A stretch of DNA of 64,000 nucleotides from Girardinichthys multiradiatus (taxonomy: Eukaryota; Chordata; Actinopteri; Cyprinodontiformes; Goodeidae). The stretch lies in the NCBI RefSeq assembly GCF_021462225.1, contig NC_061817.1, positions 6,917,327 to 6,981,326 on the forward strand, read 5' to 3'. A model generated the notes under the pieces. The model ran no database searches. It saw nothing but the letters and a program-made list of their open reading frames with translations, and was not told the origin of the DNA. Shown here piece after piece: positions 11,985-24,334 of the stretch (its first letter is position 1; every line of letters begins with the position of its first letter). Both the position numbers and the translations under genes were made by a program.

Positions 11985-12560
11985 GACATTCTATCCCAAA
12001 CCAGGTATAGAATGGTGTTTTTTTATGGGAGCACAAAAAAGTTCATTATTGTGAAGTGGAAGGAAAATCATTTTTCAGGTTTTCAAAATTGTTTGCACAT
12101 AATAGAAGTCTGAAAATGTGATGTGCGTTGGATTCAGCCAGGTCTATTCTGCTATGCTTAAATAAAATTCAGTGCTACTAACTTTCTTTAGATGTCACCT
12201 AATTAGAATGTAGAATACACCTGTGTGTGATTTAATGTCAATTTGAATACAGCGGCTTTGTTAAGGCTTTAGAGGTTGAACAAACATCATCATGAATAAC
12301 AAAGAAAAAACATCAGACAGATCAGGCATGAAGTTGTGGAGAAATTTAAGCTAAGATGGCTTCTAAAACAATATCAGAGCACTGTTTAATTTATCATACA
12401 AAAATGGAAAGAGTGTAGCACAGCTGCAAATCTACCAAGACTTGTCCATCTGCATAAACTGACAGATTGGGTGAGGAAAACATTAACTAAAGAGGTGGCA
12501 AATAGGGAATGAAAATAAGTTTTTGTGGCAGAAATTTTTATCCTAATTAAGACTGGCTGC
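11985..12560 (+). mobile_element. Decayed Tc1 relic (family D), 5' half
   Basis: Plus-strand text follows a Tc1 5' end and transposase start: attgtgaagtggaaggaaaa, cacctaattagaatgtag, aaaatggaaagagtgtagca and the following ctgcaaatctaccaaga. No open frame remains and the C-terminal half is missing. Confidence 0.65.
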
Positions 12561-15500
12561 ACACCCACTGTGTTGGCTCATGTAAATACTGTGCAACTGC
12601 AATTCTGGTCTGCTTTGTCTTAATATGCGCCAAGAAAACGGAGGAGGAATAAGTAAATGTCATACTAAAAAAAAATCTGTTTGCATTATAGTTTTAATTT
12701 AACTTTACCTTCAGCAGAAATCTTTGTTACTGTGGCAAAGGATCATGATCCATTCCACCTCAGACTATTACACTTTGTTCTCAGGAGGGAGCCGTTGTGT
12801 CAGTTTTCTTTCAGGAGAGTGTTAGGCATCCAGCCATCCAAATATCAGCATGGTCCCACTTTCCAATAATCATGGTGCTATAACATACAAAGGGTAATGA
12901 AATACATCACATCCATCTTCTATAAAACCTCACATCAAGCTTGATCAGCTTCTGGTACAACCCCTCAGGCTACAAACTGAACCGGAGCAGAAGTGAGGAG
13001 TGATTTATGAAATCCCATGCTCCACATCTAAGAGGAAAAAAAAGAAAGTCTTTCAGTGCGCGCACGTTCAAAGAAAGATCAAGCACGGCAGGAAAACTTG
13101 AAATTTGACGTCTAAAATCACTCTGGGACAGAAAATTATGTTACATTCTGACAGTGGGCTAAAATAATTACATCAGTGAGGAATGCATTCCAGCATTGGA
13201 TTAAGAGGCTGTGGAGGATAGGAAACAGACCCAGCAGGCAGTGAGACGAGATGAGAGGGGAGAACTGCTTCTACACACAAAACAACATTATGTGCCACAT
13301 TCTTGATTCTTTCGGCTAAATGTGCCTTGCAAGTAGCCTGGATATAGTCACAATCAGAGGTATTCCCACCATTATATGGTAAACAACAAACCGGTTTATG
13401 TGGCATTGAAATCCACATGAAAGGAATAGGGATATCATTGTTTCATAAGGGTAAATGTAACAGTGTTAGTCATCAAAACATTCATTCTTTAGATTTTCAT
13501 ACTCTGATTTGATTGACTGTTGTGAGAAAAGGGACTTTTTTGCATAACTTTGAATTATAAGACCCCACATAAAGGGCAGATCTGATGTTTAAGGGTCACA
13601 AAACCTTAAAAATAGTGAATGTATGAAATATAAATCAAAATCTGCCCCTGAATTCCATTTTAAATTGAATAAGTAATGTTTTGCTAATGCAGACCACGCA
13701 TAATAGTAAAAATGAGATGAAAAATATAAAAGGCTGAACTCTGAAAATATTTGGCTGGAGATCAGAGTCTCTCCCTAAGCAGGACAAATCTGAACCCCTC
13801 TAGATATTGTTCAAAAACAAGGGTAATCGGAGGTGAAAGTGGAAAGGAAATTTGCAAGGATTCTAAGTGTAAATTCTTTGAAATAACAAACTCTATACTG
13901 AGGGGTGGGATTAGGGTGGAAGTAGATTGGGCGTGGTCTTTTTACCAAAATTTTATTATTTCATAATTCCCCCAAACTGCAATTTTCTGTCCCAGAAAGA
14001 TCCCTTTTGAGTCATACATTCTAAAACAGGATGCAATTCAATTATAGTTTTATTGATTATATAATAGACTATGTACTGAACTAAATAAACCTTGGAAGTC
14101 ATCTGTGTATCCTTTCCATCCCCCACGTGCATAACATTAATTTGAAGTGTAAAATTATCAGCCACTGTATCAGCCAAACAAAATGTTGTTTGGCTGATAC
14201 AGTTTACAGAGCCTGACAGAAAGTGTCTATTAATAATGTGTGACTGCTACGTTACCAGGGTTAAGCTCTTACAGGTACAACTCAGACTGACTGTGTGAAG
14301 AAAAGTGAGATTTGGACTATAACTGCATCGCTTCCTAGACTAAAGTATTCTAGTTTTACAGTTGTTTGGAAAAATGTTACTGTGCACATCAGAGTAAAGA
14401 TGTTAGTTAGAACACTTAGTAGTGTTTTGCATGATAGTTTTTGTCACAAGCTGTAGTGAATTACAGACCGATTAGAACCATCACAGAGTGTAATTAAAAC
14501 TCATCAAAGTGTACCAGTTTGTTAGGTTCAAAAATTCCTGCTCTCAAATGTTTCATTTGGCACCCCAAATGTAATGTCTTCGTTGTGCGGCAACCTTCGA
14601 CTGCGTTCTTGGCTGCTTGTCCTTGCCTTTTTTCTTTCACTATTGTTTTTTTTTTTTTTTACATATTTCTCAATTGGACATCTAAAAGGTAGATAACAAA
14701 ATGATGATTTGTAAATAGGTGACATATACCATTTAAAGACTTTCTAAGAACGTGTTTAATCACCTTTCATTCAGTTATTATTTCATTGTTAATGGCTATT
14801 TTGCTTGGTTTGGGTAAGTATACTTCTTGTTTAGGGTTAAAAAAAGGATTATTGTCTTTCGTGAAAAGAAAATCCCCATGCCATCTGTCTTAAATTAAAG
14901 AGTAACAAATTGGCATCTTAAATGAAAACAACAATGAAAATGAAATGAATGATCTATGGGTTGTTGTTTAGTAACCAAATCAATATTAATTAAAAAAAAT
15001 TGTTAGATTCTAGACTAAATGAGTAAGAAAAGCAGCCAAACTTTAAAAGAAAAACTTTAAAAGCACTTCTTAAAATCCAAAGAGCTATTTATTAAGACTG
15101 TTTAAAAGATTAAAATAAAGTCTACATACGTTGAAGCAAAATATAAAGAAACAAAGAATGGCTCAAGACTTCTGAACAGTACTGGTATTGGTAATACTGA
15201 ATTGTTTATTGATGTGTTAGGAATTAATTTTCCTGTGATAATAAACTCTAAATTATCTTTGCAAGACCCAAAAACCTTTACTGTGACTGAAATTGATATA
15301 TTTTCTGACAAAAGCTGCATTTGCTTTTTACAGTTAACATTGCAATTATTTACTAAAGTATAGCAGTAAAATTGCACTACTTAATGCAACTTGCCTTTTA
15401 AATAGTGTGTGGGTTTAATTTTACAGCAATATAAGTGTTATTAAAGCTTTTGACTTTATGCAGTGATAGATGTATAGTATTATTTAAATATTTTTTCATG

Positions 15501-16035
15501 TTTGTCCCCATTGCATTAAAAATACCACAATGCTCTCATTTAGTAAAAACCTGCAAGCAGACTCCAAAAAAACCATATATAGTGTAACTCTTACCAAAGC
15601 CTCTGTACCTAAAAATCAGTTTTCCAAGCCTCTTTTTGTCATTATTGTTAGATTTGGACAAAATATACCTAGATGCATTTCTAACATTTAAACTTACATT
15701 TTTATTTTTATTATGTTACAAATGTAGAAGTGTGTATGACCATGTTTGTCTAAATATTTTTATTTCTTATAAAGCATCCAATACAGGATCAAAAATACAG
15801 TAATTTGGGTAAAGAGGGTGAAATGCAGTCAGCAATGGTTGGCACTGACCAGAATACTTATACGGATGGAGTCAACATTGACTCATGTAGTTATACACAT
15901 GTCAACTAAAACCACAATTTAGTATCTGTAAAAGAGTTTTAAATCTGGATTGTTAATGACAAAGATCTAACTCATGTTTCATTGGGTTGGATAACAGCCT
16001 TTTCATGCCTAAATGGTTTTAAGATGGGACTGCTT
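12561..16035. other. Non-coding stretch with one strong hairpin
   Basis: Apart from the inverted repeat at 14164-14203 and a poly-T run near 14647, I see no gene, conserved exon or nameable repeat in these 3.5 kb. Confidence 0.4.
14164..14203. repeat. Perfect inverted repeat, 18-bp arms
   Basis: Arms actgtatcagccaaacaa and ttgtttggctgatacagt are exact reverse complements around a 4-base loop (aatg). No coding context. It could be a replication-slippage palindrome, the fused ends of a lost element, or a small hairpin transcript. Confidence 0.9.
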
Positions 16036-16390
16036 AGAGGCACAGTTGGAAGCACTGTTGCCTTGCAGCAAGAAGAGCCTGGGTTCAACCCTGGGTACTC
16101 TGACTCTTTATGCATGGAGTTTGCATGTTTTCCGCGTGCATGTGTGGGTTTTTTCTGGGTACTCAGACTAACTCCCACAGTCCAAAAACATGACTGTTAG
16201 GTCAAATGGTCTCTCCAAATTGCCCGTAGGTATGAATGAGTTTTTCCTGTGTGTCTCTGTGTTGCCCTGCAATGGACAGGCGACCTGTCAAAGGGTTACC
16301 CCGCCTCTCACCCGTAGACTGCTGGAGAGAGGCACCAGCTCCACCGTGATCCTGTATGGAAAAAGCGGGTATAGAAAATGGATGGATGGT
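16036..16390 (+). repeat. Teleost interspersed repeat, (TGGA)n tail
   Basis: Contains the familiar blocks catggagtttgcatgtt, cccacagtccaaaaacatga, gcgacctgtc and ctcacccgtagactgctgga, and ends in atggatggatgg. A second copy is at 61615-61905. Short, non-coding, with a microsatellite tail, so it behaves like a SINE or LINE 3' end. Confidence 0.75.
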
Positions 16391-19300
16391 TTAAAGATTA
16401 AAACAAAAAATAAAAATAAAACAAATTCTCTGAAGATGGTCTGGTACGAGACTCAAAGCGAGTGAAAAGCAGCCCCCCCAAAACTTTGAAAGTGATATTG
16501 ATCTAGACTGTTTTAACAAGATGGTCTAAGATTTCTGTACAGCAATATTCACCCTGCAGAAATAAATTGGAGTGAACTGAAATGTGCTTCTGTGAAGTGA
16601 AAATATCAGACAGGTGCGAGAGTACTAAAAAAATATTTATAGTTTTGTTTATTGTTCCCAAATCATCTAATATTATTGGTTTTCTCTCCATAAAAGCCTT
16701 TTTTTTTTTGTAATTGTTAAATATATCTGGACAATTTATTTTTGAACACATATTTCTTAAAGGAAGGTTATAACATCAGTTCTTCATCTAAAATCAGTAT
16801 ATTTGTCTACTTTATTCTTTCCACAAAACTACAAAGAAATGTAACTAAAGTTTCAGTTCCAATCAAAATTTATTTCAATTTACTTACATCATATTACATT
16901 TTCTTCATTTTACATTTTTGGAGTTAGTTTTTTTTGTCCATTACAAGTATATCTTTTGGTTCATATGTGTTTTTTTAAGTCAGATTCCAGCCTTAAATTG
17001 TCATGAGGACACAGCACCAGGTGAAAATTTCTGTTTTTTTGCTGATTAGCCTTTACCTACAATTGAAATAGAACATTTATAAATTATTTGGGACAGTTTT
17101 AGAAAAAGATGAAATGTGGACAATGACATCATACCCAACCAATGTTACTTCCTATTAGTGAGTCTGTGATTGAAACCCCTGATTCATCTAACATTTTCTC
17201 CACAGACAGCTTAGCACTACTGGCCTAGACCAAATCTGACTGACCTGCCTGTTCTGTTCTTTGCTCACAATTTTTTTACTTAAAAGTCAAGTTAATGGTC
17301 ATGGCTGATTGTGTGTCTAGACACAGCTCAGACCCCTCTGATTAAAGAATAATTCGTAGTCTTGACAATGGATGTGGCAACAAGGCTGCTTCTAGAAAGT
17401 GCTCAAGGTTTTGAAGCATCATGCTGATAGGTTTTTCTGATCCCTTGTTGCTCTAAAAATAATTTTTAGGTTAAAAATTATCCACAAAATAGTAAAGGTT
17501 AACATACAGAGATCTTGGTGATAGTGGATATTTTGGTAATTGATTATATCCAGTACAACAACAGGTGACAGCATTCCTTTGGCAGCAAGGCAGCAGGAGT
17601 GAGTTTGATGAGCTTTTTAATCTACAAGGTATCCTCATGCAAGAGAAGTAACATGACTGTTGGTTGCTGTCCATCATTAAGAAATGGCCTGATAGCAGGG
17701 CTGCACTGCGCATCTCTATAGCATTTTACACTGTAAAAAAAACAAAAAAAACATACTCGACTCTACAAGCTGTAGATTAGTTTTATTGAAAAATCTGACC
17801 AAAACTCCAATTACTTATGCATTGGTCAATTTTAAAGTACTGAAAAATATAAAACCAAGTTGTTATCAGAAGACTTTAACACAGTCTTGACTAATTGCTA
17901 ATAAAGGCATGTATGGTTTTATTGTAAAACTATTCTAATAAACATCTTTTAATATTAGGTTTTAAAAATAATGATAAGGTCTAGCACCATGGACAACAGC
18001 ATTCTAGAGGCCTAGATTGGAAGACTGCTGATGTTTACTCTAGACTAGCCTCTAGACTAAGGCACACGTAGCCTTCGTGAACATTTAAAAAAACAATTTA
18101 AATCCTATTTACGAAGGAAATATACTGTGTTCAACATAGATGGAAATTTGTACATCCCTTCAATGTTCAGTCTTATTCAGGTACTCTTAAGTTCTCTGGC
18201 CTGGTCAGTGACAGATAGCCATTAAAACACTTAACTAGGAATACCAACTGTAGAACAAAATCAAATGAAATTAAACTATGATAAAGACAGTTGTGGTTAC
18301 CTATACTGTGAATGGAGACATCCCTGGTTTTATATTTTGCTTCCACAGAGATTTAGATTAAGATTGTGTTGACAATTTTAGTTAAAATCAGATTTTACTA
18401 CATTGGAGCATTTCAAAAGAAGCATACTCCTAGTGACCAGAGTTTGACCAGATTTGATCATTTGACAAAACCATTGTACAATAGTAAAATTACTTAAAAT
18501 GGTTAAGGATGTTAATTAGGAAGTGCTAAATAAGACCTACAAATTAATTTCTTTATTTTGGAGTTGTATTAATGTGTAGTGTATGATTTGACTGGAATGC
18601 ACCATGAAATTAAAATAGAAGCGCTGTGGTGAAGAAATATGTCATGACAGGAACCCAGGCTTCACCCAATATGTGCATTGATGACTGACGGGTCCCAGCC
18701 ATTTTTTGTCCCTTCATTTAATTTCTATGCAAAGCTGGTGGGTAGTCTGTTGTGACTTATGCGCAATGATGTAACAAGATTCGGATAATTAATACATTCT
18801 TAACGTGTAGATTTTCTCGTATGAAGAAGGGTGACTCAGGACTCTGAGACACAGGGTGAAAAATATCCATTCCTACAATCTGTTCAGAATCAGTCATCCT
18901 GATATACGCTTGCAGTGGCCTTTTGTATTCAAATGAGGAAGACAGTGCAGCTGTACAGTCTAGACAGATATAAAATATATTATTCAGAATATTTAAGAAG
19001 GATATTTCATTTCAGACAGGTGGCATTGTTGATCTGTGGAAAAAGTATAGTTATTTATCCTCATTTTAATGGCTATGTGTAAAAAAAATAACATGTTAGT
19101 ATTTCAATCCTGTAGAGACACACAATAAGAAACACAAAATGCGATTAGAGAAGTTACACAATGGATGTTTATTTGTTTGGCGCTCAGACCCCAGAGGAAG
19201 ACATGAATGCTGATAATGCATGAACTCAGGAACGTTTTAGGATTAGGATTAGAATTGTCTTCCCCTGGATCTGGTACTGGTGATGGAGAGGAGGCCTGAT

Positions 19301-20813
19301 GGTAATGGAACTGAGAGTCCAATGGAGGCGAAGGGGTGGAGGAGGGTCGAAGCTCGACTGACAGCAGAGAGATCCATGAATGGGAGACTTTAAATGCGGA
19401 GTCTTGAAGGATCATTGGCTGAGGATTATTGCAGACTTGAAGCTGATTGATTGGTGTGGAGATGCAAAGAGAAGCCATTGGGTGAAGCTGGAGGAGGGTG
19501 AGTCTCCCAGATTTAATTTTCATCTTTACTCCATTACAAAATTGATTATCAAAAGACATTGGTAATCCATAAAAGATATATTAAAAAACTTAACTTCAAC
19601 CATTGATGTGCTACATGTTTCTCATCAGTCTTTGTTTAGTTTCCCAGCTCCCTCCCACAGACACACCTCCATATTCTACTATCGCCAAGCAGATTATTGC
19701 ATAAGAAATGCACATGCAACTGTGTCACCATTTATCACTCAATTCTTCATCTTCTGTACCAACAAAAGCAGCAGAGTGTGCTGGTGAGGATGTACTGTTT
19801 AGTTTTAGCTTTTAGCTACAGAACGATCATTTCATCAAATGTCAGAGGTGGTATTATAAACTATTTCCCCTCTATTTTGTGATGCTGCCACATGTTGCAA
19901 AGGCTAACTCTGGGCCATACAGCGAGATGTTATTTAGTTCTGACAAATCAACCAACAGATGTGTTTATCAGTACAGGGGGACGAAGTTGTAACCACCTAA
20001 AACGATTTTGATTTGGACCAGTCAAAGTAGAAGATTATAGCAGCAGGACATGACAGCAACATGACACCATGATTATTACATCCAAGCAGTCAATATTTTA
20101 GGCAGCAGCTGCCACCTCACAAAGAGACAAGCCATTCCAAAGATCTAACCTGCAATTATTCTGTGAACCTATGAGATTAAGCTCTGTAAATCAATTGACA
20201 GTAGTAAAATAGTGACAACAGAGTGGCATTGTACTGATATTTTATATTACACTACTTTATTTTGGAAGCATGTTGGTGCACACTGGATTACACAAAATCA
20301 TACACAAAATACTGCATTGGGTAATGCTGCAATGCTGTATAACTTGAATAGTCTGTGAACACCTTTGTGTTTCTAAAAAATGTATTTAAAAACAGTTGGT
20401 ATACCTTGAATTTATCTGTGAACCATTTTATATAATGCCAAAGCTCTTTAAAATTACTTTGTTGCAAAAAATAAATTTATGTTAAAATATATTTTACGTT
20501 AGTGTCAAGTGTCATGTTTAAACTCATGCCTTATTTTTTTAAAGGCAACACAATTATACACTATTGCATTTCTAACTTGCATTTGGTGTAAACATATGCA
20601 GCTTTTTATTATTATATTTTTTTTGGCAATAGTGACCTTCATTTTGTAAGGTGACGAAAATAATGTGAAGAGACAGTCACACATACTACATGCTGTAGTA
20701 TATATGTGATTGGAGCTCCAGCAAACCCAAGTTGTCACACATGTCAAGAAATTTACAGCTCAGTGATTCCAAATATACCACAGATAAGATCCACTACTAC
20801 AGAGGTTCTACAC
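16391..20813. other. Non-coding stretch, nothing recognised
   Basis: 4.4 kb without a conserved exon or nameable element. The longest open frame (151 codons, minus strand 19104-19559) has skewed Pro/Ser content and no family resemblance; I treat it as chance. Confidence 0.4.
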
Positions 20814-21382
20814 CAGTGGTGTCCAAATATTTTGCCATGAGGGACAAAATCACCAAATGCAATGCAATTTCATTTTTAAAATAAAAATGCAAAAAATAAA
20901 TGTCTTTATCCACTCAATAAGAAATACAAAAATCCAAGCTTTTATACTGAAATAAACAAAATAGTCAGATTTTTATACAAAAAGGATCTGTAATGTATTG
21001 TAGATCCAAAACATAAAAAATTGTCAGGCATACAGTTACTGTATTAGGTTTAGGTTGATTTGTTTTCCTTATACAAGTCTCCTTCTGAGTAAAAGTTGAT
21101 GAATGTTTGGGGTTGTATTTACTACTAAGTTAAGATGAATGCAAAAACCTAATCAATGAATGTGAACTAATTTGTGTTGTACCTAACATTTTATTTCTTT
21201 TTTGTTTTTTTTAAGAAGATTTTGTGTGTGAAAAAGTCACTCTTAAAGATAAAAATGAGTCTACCTACATCAACCGGCTGCTTGTAGGCCTGATTTGCTC
21301 CAGTATAGAATTAGCCAGGGATTGCAGAAGATCATCTAGAGGGCCATAAATGGCTTCTGGGCACTACTTTGAACACCATCTG
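20814..21382. mobile_element. Non-autonomous hAT-type element
   Basis: 569 bp flanked by a perfect 8-bp duplication TTCTACAC (20806-20813 and 21383-21390). Ends are cagtggtgtccaaa and, inverted, cagatggtgttcaaa, matching the short inverted termini of hAT superfamily elements. The interior is AT-rich with no transposase, so it is a deletion derivative moved in trans. Confidence 0.85.
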
Positions 21383-21498
21383 TTCTACACAAATGTTGCC
21401 AACTGAAAATACCATTTCTTAATCTCATTCTATGCCATGCTATGCTCTGTCTGTACACCTCAGCATGCTGTCACGACAGGGAAGTCTGACCTTCATTC

Positions 21499-22097
21499 AG
21501 TAGTGACTTGATTAGGTACACCTTGATAATAATGGATTAGTCTCACAATTTGATTAAATATACCAGTGTATCACACCATAAAGCTGCTCTGTTGGATTCA
21601 GGTCTGGTGACTTTGAAGGTCACTGGAGTACAGAACATTGGATGAAGAAAATTGTTATGTTCACAAAGCAATTTTAAGATGATTTGAGCTTGATGACATG
21701 GTGAGTTATTCAGCTGAAAGTAGTCATCAGAAGATGACTACACTATGGTCATAGTGGGATGGACATGGTCAGCAACAATACCCAGGTAGGCTGTAACTGT
21801 CAGGGTCAGGGGTGTGTTTGTGTGCTGTGCCTGCTGCTAACCATGTTCCATAAGGTGCCGCCGGGGTTTGTGAGTGAAGGCGCAACAGGTGTAGTCTTCT
21901 GCTGCTGTATACCATCTGCTTCAAGGTTCAACATGTTGCATTTTCATCGGTGGTATTTTGCATACCTTGGTTTTACCAGGAGTCATTTTAGCTGCTGCTG
22001 TCTTTTTGTCTTCTCAAACCAGCCTGCCAATTTCCCTCTAACATTAACAAATCTCTTTCCTCAGCACAACTGCACACCTAATAAAATACCCAGTGGG
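21499..22097 (-). mobile_element. Decayed Tc1 relic (family F)
   Basis: Starts with cttgattaggtacacct and ends with acacctaataaaataccc, an inverted pair of the Tc1 family with those termini. The inside keeps minus-strand transposase text (gatggacatggtcagcaaca, tcagaagatgactacact). About half of a full element is deleted and no frame survives. Confidence 0.72.
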
Positions 22098-22639
22098 TTT
22101 ATCTTCTGATCCTTTCAGCCTATAATTATTTGACCACCTGGGGGTACTCGGAGACTGTGTAGAGTGCTTGGTTGTTTGTTCAGAGGTCCATGTGTGGTGG
22201 GTGTGAGATACTCCAACACATATGCTTCAAAACTGTTGGGGTTTTTGGTTGTGTTTTGTGTATATTGTGCTTGCAACATTGTGTTCAGATTCCCAAATGG
22301 TCCTGGAGTTCTCAGGTGTGCTGGGGGACAGGTGCGTCTTATTCTGCTAATTGCATGAGGAGTATTTAAGCAAGAGGCTGCCAGCACTTCAAAGCAAGAG
22401 TGTTTGCCTACAGTGGTAACCAACTCAGCCACCTCTAGTCTAAGCTTCGTTTTCGTGCTCTAAGTAACTTTGTTTATGCTCTTTTGCAGGCTAAACCCTG
22501 ATTCTTGGATTTACCTCGCTGAACACAGACTTCAATCTCAGAAGTTCTGTGGGTTAAGACTTCCTACGTTTTTGAGGACTTCGTTTTCTGAACTACTGCC
22601 TTCAACTGGTTTTCGCTCTGGCTAGCAGCCTTCCTGGGC

Positions 22640-23241
22640 TTTACAGTGGTCTGAAGCCTTGTTTCTCTGATTGCAGAGATTTTGCTTGTTCTTTTGAGAA
22701 TTTTTGTCAAGGAATTTAAACAGACTTTTTCCCTGTAGAAGATAAATCTGGTACTGACCGACAGTTGAGAGCACTAAAACAATGTAATAGGCCACTCAAT
22801 GAGTTTTCCATCGAATTTCGTACCGTAGCTGCTGCCTCTGGTTGGAATAATGAAGCATTAAAGACTACTTTTTTACATGCCTTAGACAATGCTTTAAAGG
22901 ATGAGTTAGCCCTGGTGGATGAACCTCCTACATTAGATGAAGTTATTACCTTAGCTACTAAAGTTGACAATAGACTAAGAGAGAGAAGAAGAGCCTAAGC
23001 GTTGAGGTCCGTTTTCAAACCACTATTAACAACAAATTTTTCACCCTGTGCTAAAGCTCCTTCTCAGCAATCTGCATCTGATCCTGAGCCCATGTTGGTG
23101 GGACGTACCCATCTCACTTTTGCAGAGAAACAAAGACGTAGACTAACTAGACAGTGTTTTTACTGTGGTTCACCTGATCATTTTGTAGCTAACTGTCCAA
23201 CTGTTCCCGGGCCTTCAAAAGACAGGGTCTACCAACTGTAA
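22640..23241 (+). pseudogene. gypsy copy 1 gag with CCHC knuckle
   Basis: Capsid text EFSIEFRTVAAASGWNNEAL (22800-22860) is followed by a Cys-His zinc knuckle CFYCGSPDHFVANC near 23154, the nucleocapsid RNA-binding motif. Broken by a TAA at 22996-22998 after RERRRA and by earlier frame changes. The N-terminal part of gag is missing compared with copy 2. Confidence 0.85.
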
Positions 23242-23249
23242 AGGGGGGG

Positions 23250-24025
23250 TTGATGGACCAGTCACATACTATTAAGGCCCCCAAATTCAACCTACCTGCA
23301 ACTATTATAATAGATCAACATACTTTGTCCTTGTCTGCTTTAATAGATTCAGGATGCGAGCAGAACTTGACAGACTCTGAGTTGGTTATCAAGGCAGGAT
23401 TTGAGGTAGAGCCTCTCACTTCACCATGTGCCATCTTAGCCATAGACGGGAAGAAACTGCAGAAAATAAACTCAGCGTACCAAGCCATTAGAACTTTTGT
23501 TGTCAGGCAATCATAGGGAAACAATATCTTTTTTTGTGTTTCCAGTGTCCCAAGGTGCCATAGTACTAGGTTTTCCCTGGTTACAGAAACATAACCCTCA
23601 TTTGGATGGGTCTAAGTGTCATGTAGAGTCCTGGTCCATTAAGTGTCATTCATCTTGTCTCCAGTCAGCCTTCTCCCCGAGTTCTCCTGTGCAGGCTTAT
23701 AAAGAGGATGAAGTAATCTGAATATCATGACTTGAAGGGAGTTTTTAGTAAGAACAGAGCCCTTTCGCTACCACCTCACAGACCCTATGACTACACGATT
23801 GATCTACTTCAAGGTGCCCCTCTGCCTTCTAGCAGACTTTATAACATCTCTCGTCCAGAACAAAAGTCAATGGAAGATTATATTAATGATCCCCTGTCGG
23901 CAGGTATTATTCGGCCTTCCTCCTCACCACTTGGGGCAGCATTTTTCTTTGTAGGGAAGAGGATGGGTTCATTACTTCCCAGCATTGATTACAGGGGCCT
24001 AAATCAAATCACAGTTAAGAATAAT
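23250..24025 (+). pseudogene. gypsy copy 1 protease and RT start
   Basis: Aspartic protease core LSALIDSGCEQNL near 23330, then after frame breaks the RT entry [40 protein letters not shown] and [10 protein letters not shown], stopping at the N run. Several frameshifts; not functional. Confidence 0.85.
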
Positions 24026-24125
24026 NNNNNNNNNNNNNNNNNNNNNNNNNNNNNNNNNNNNNNNNNNNNNNNNNNNNNNNNNNNNNNNNNNNNNNNNNNN
24101 NNNNNNNNNNNNNNNNNNNNNNNNN
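24026..24125. other. Assembly gap (100 N)
   Basis: Exactly 100 undetermined bases inside the gypsy reverse transcriptase, a usual place for repeat-caused contig breaks. Sequence on the right does not continue the element. Confidence 0.99.
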
Positions 24126-24334
24126 ATTATGACTTTACAAGCAGAAAAATGTCATGTTTTTTTTTACCTCATACAGTAAATCATTGATTGTAAAGCAGCA
24201 CATCCTCTTTATGGAAAGATTATTGTTATTTCCATATTTTTCATATTTTGTGTTGTTTAGAGAAGTAAAGGTGCATTTCAGTAATTCAACTGAAAAATAA
24301 ATAAATAAAATAAATAAATAAATACATATATATA

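Larger units (their letters stand above)
22234..24025 (+). mobile_element. Ty3/gypsy retrotransposon copy 1, degraded and cut by a gap
   Basis: LTR remnant from about 22234 (tgttggggtttttggttgtg) shares the ctctcaggtgtgctg...aggctgccagcacttcaa core with the LTRs of copy 2. It is followed directly by gag from about 22640, then protease and the beginning of RT, ending at the N run. After the gap the sequence is no longer gypsy, so the 3' two thirds are missing or hidden. Confidence 0.85.

Noticed and set aside
19104..19559. 151-codon open frame on the minus strand
   Set aside because: No family resemblance, skewed composition and no splice or promoter context; open frames of this length occur by chance in 64 kb on six frames.
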